A DNA stretch of 6,874 bases from an uncultured Dyadobacter sp. Lineage in GTDB: Bacteria; Bacteroidota; Bacteroidia; Cytophagales; Spirosomataceae. Shown piece by piece: positions 5,873 to 6,874 of the stretch. The first letter of the stretch is position 1. Each line of letters begins with the position of its first letter. The stretch lies in NCBI GenBank assembly GCA_946481035.1, contig CAMLNK010000216.1, positions 1-6,874 on the forward strand, read 5' to 3'. A program made the position numbers and the translations under genes. The notes below the pieces were generated by a model. It did not search any database, was not told the origin of the DNA, and was given only the letters and a program-made list of their open reading frames with translations.

Positions 5873-6874
5873 TTACTTTCGGATATAGTTGTAAATAGCC
5901 ATTTCTGATTTGACCGGGTCCCGGAAGCCAAGCTGCATCCTGTCCTCTTTGAGGCTGATCACATAAGCCTTAGCATACACCTGGTCCCTGCCCATATTTA
6001 GCGGCACTACATTGATGAATGACATGGTCTTCGTCTTAACATCAAAAAAGTAGCTGCCCGAGAACGTCCCGCTTTTGCTTATTCCTTTCTGGCTCACCTT
6101 CACCACGGGCTCGGCTGTTTCGCTTTTTAAGCCCAGCGTCATGGTACCGTAATCCTGCGCGGCGCCCATCCAGCTTTCATAGTTCGGATCGTACAGCCAA
6201 CAATCCCCTCCTGCTTTGCTGCATTGATTATCCCAGCCATAATCGACGCCCGAGAAGTACAACGGGCCTTTGAATTTGCTTGAAACACCTTTGGCATCCA
6301 GGTCGAGTACCCAGGTTTTTTCCTTACCAATTCCGCCGGTAAGCAGTTTGAACACGGGGTCTTTGTAGTATTCCAGAATAGCAGGGTCGAAAATTCGGAT
6401 GGAATAATCAGTCGTATCGACTGCTGTGCCATAAGTGATTTTGTTCGCCAGCAAAGGATCGGCTCCGGTAAAACTGCCGGGGACTTTCACGATCACACTC
6501 GAATCGGTGTAGATAATTCCAGCCAAACTGGCGTCCACACCCTGGAATGCTATTTTGGTCGCTTTTTTGAGGTTATAACCTACGATATTGATCGTTTGGC
6601 CCGGAACGATGGTGTTGAGGACCGTATCCTTTGGCGCAGCAGCGTAGTTTCTCACGCGCGAGATCATAGGCGCGCCGGTGATGTTGATCGTAAAGGAAGC
6701 CGAGCCGCTGCCGTTCACAACAGTAACGACATTCACCTTTTCCCTAGCCACAGAATCGAACGGGATCGCGGGCACCTGTACCACAATGCTTTGAGCCGTA
6801 AGCAAGGTTTGGTTAATGGTTGCCGCGATACTACCGAAATAGACCTGTGAAACATCTCCCAGGTTTTGCCCGAG
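5873..6874 (-). CDS. IPT/TIG-domain surface glycan-binding protein, C-terminal part (5' end outside window)
   Basis: The frame is open to the right edge, giving 333 residues with the N-terminus missing; the TTG at 6805 is an internal Leu. Visible residues 1-67 hold an IPT/TIG repeat ('GQNLGDVSQVYFGS', then strands ending 'SASFTINIT'). A second repeat spans about 70-161 ('PGQTINIVGYNL', 'KIAFQGVDA'). From about 186 to the end is a distinct domain beginning 'KTWVLDLD', rich in aromatics, with a Cys pair (C218, C225) around 'GGDCW' and a 'DYGTMTLGL' strand. Known for PULs: proteins with chained IPT-like repeats and a C-terminal carbohydrate-binding domain follow SusC/SusD genes, are lipid-anchored on the outer membrane and hold the polysaccharide (for example SGBP-B of the Bacteroides ovatus xyloglucan locus). 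Position just before two GH44 genes fits this. A lipoprotein signal would be outside the window. I cannot name the C-terminal domain family with certainty. Confidence 0.75.
   Translation of the reverse strand, partial: LGQNLGDVSQVYFGSIAATINQTLLTAQSIVVQVPAIPFDSVAREKVNVVTVVNGSGSASFTINITGAPMISRVRNYAAAPKDTVLNTIVPGQTINIVGYNLKKATKIAFQGVDASLAGIIYTDSSVIVKVPGSFTGADPLLANKITYGTAVDTTDYSIRIFDPAILEYYKDPVFKLLTGGIGKEKTWVLDLDAKGVSSKFKGPLYFSGVDYGWDNQCSKAGGDCWLYDPNYESWMGAAQDYGTMTLGLKSETAEPVVKVSQKGISKSGTFSGSYFFDVKTKTMSFINVVPLNMGRDQVYAKAYVISLKEDRMQLGFRDPVKSEMAIYNYIRK

Noticed and set aside
5866..5931. Longer N-terminus for the upstream GH44 gene, starting at 5931
   Set aside because: It would overlap the preceding gene's 3' end by 59 bp and place 22 unrelated residues before a normal signal peptide. 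The start at 5865 aligns with the paralogue.
6803..6805. TTG at 6805 as the start of the IPT/TIG protein
   Set aside because: The frame remains open to the window edge and the 23 upstream codons encode the first half of an IPT/TIG repeat, so this is an internal Leu codon.
1..6874. CRISPR arrays, tRNA/rRNA genes, insertion sequences
   Set aside because: I saw no short regularly spaced repeats, cloverleaf-like segments, transposase-like frames or terminal inverted repeats on either strand.

Overview
The window reads as the chromosome of a member of the Bacteroidota, probably of the Cytophagales (Dyadobacter/Spirosoma-like; the genus is a guess). Three lineage-typical signs support this: two secreted enzymes ending in type IX secretion (T9SS) sorting domains, a FecI-type ECF sigma factor followed by a FecR-type anti-sigma gene, and an IPT/TIG-repeat glycan-binding surface protein placed directly before glycoside hydrolases. 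Every convincing gene is on the minus strand, so transcription runs from right to left.

Right part (3595-6874): the distal end of what looks like a polysaccharide utilisation locus (PUL). The first gene is the 3' part of an IPT/TIG surface glycan-binding protein, whose beginning lies outside the window. Seven bases after its stop codon starts a 709-residue secreted glycoside hydrolase that I assign to family GH44 (endo-beta-1,4-glucanase/xyloglucanase type).

Middle part (1267-3735): after a 141-bp gap with a strong hairpin comes a second GH44 paralogue of 775 residues. The two enzymes are about 82 % identical by eye over 509 residues. The similarity stops abruptly at one point: the upstream copy continues with a beta-sandwich (FN3-like) module and the downstream copy with a three-repeat ricin-type beta-trefoil lectin. 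Each then ends in its own T9SS sorting domain. A perfect 10-bp hairpin followed by T-rich sequence lies about 105 bp beyond the second enzyme gene and probably ends the operon.

Left part (1-1266): after 405 bp without a credible gene come an ECF sigma factor gene with no ATG available near its conserved N-terminus (TTG start proposed) and, 147 bp further on, the first 39 codons of a FecR-family anti-sigma gene. In this phylum such pairs usually precede a SusC/SusD-type receptor pair, so this is more likely the start of the next locus than part of the GH44 operon.

Inferred joint role: a beta-glucan, most plausibly xyloglucan or a related hemicellulose, is captured by the surface binding protein and cut outside the cell by two T9SS-exported GH44 enzymes with nearly the same catalytic domain and different accessory modules. 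The substrate is inferred from the family and not shown by the sequence.
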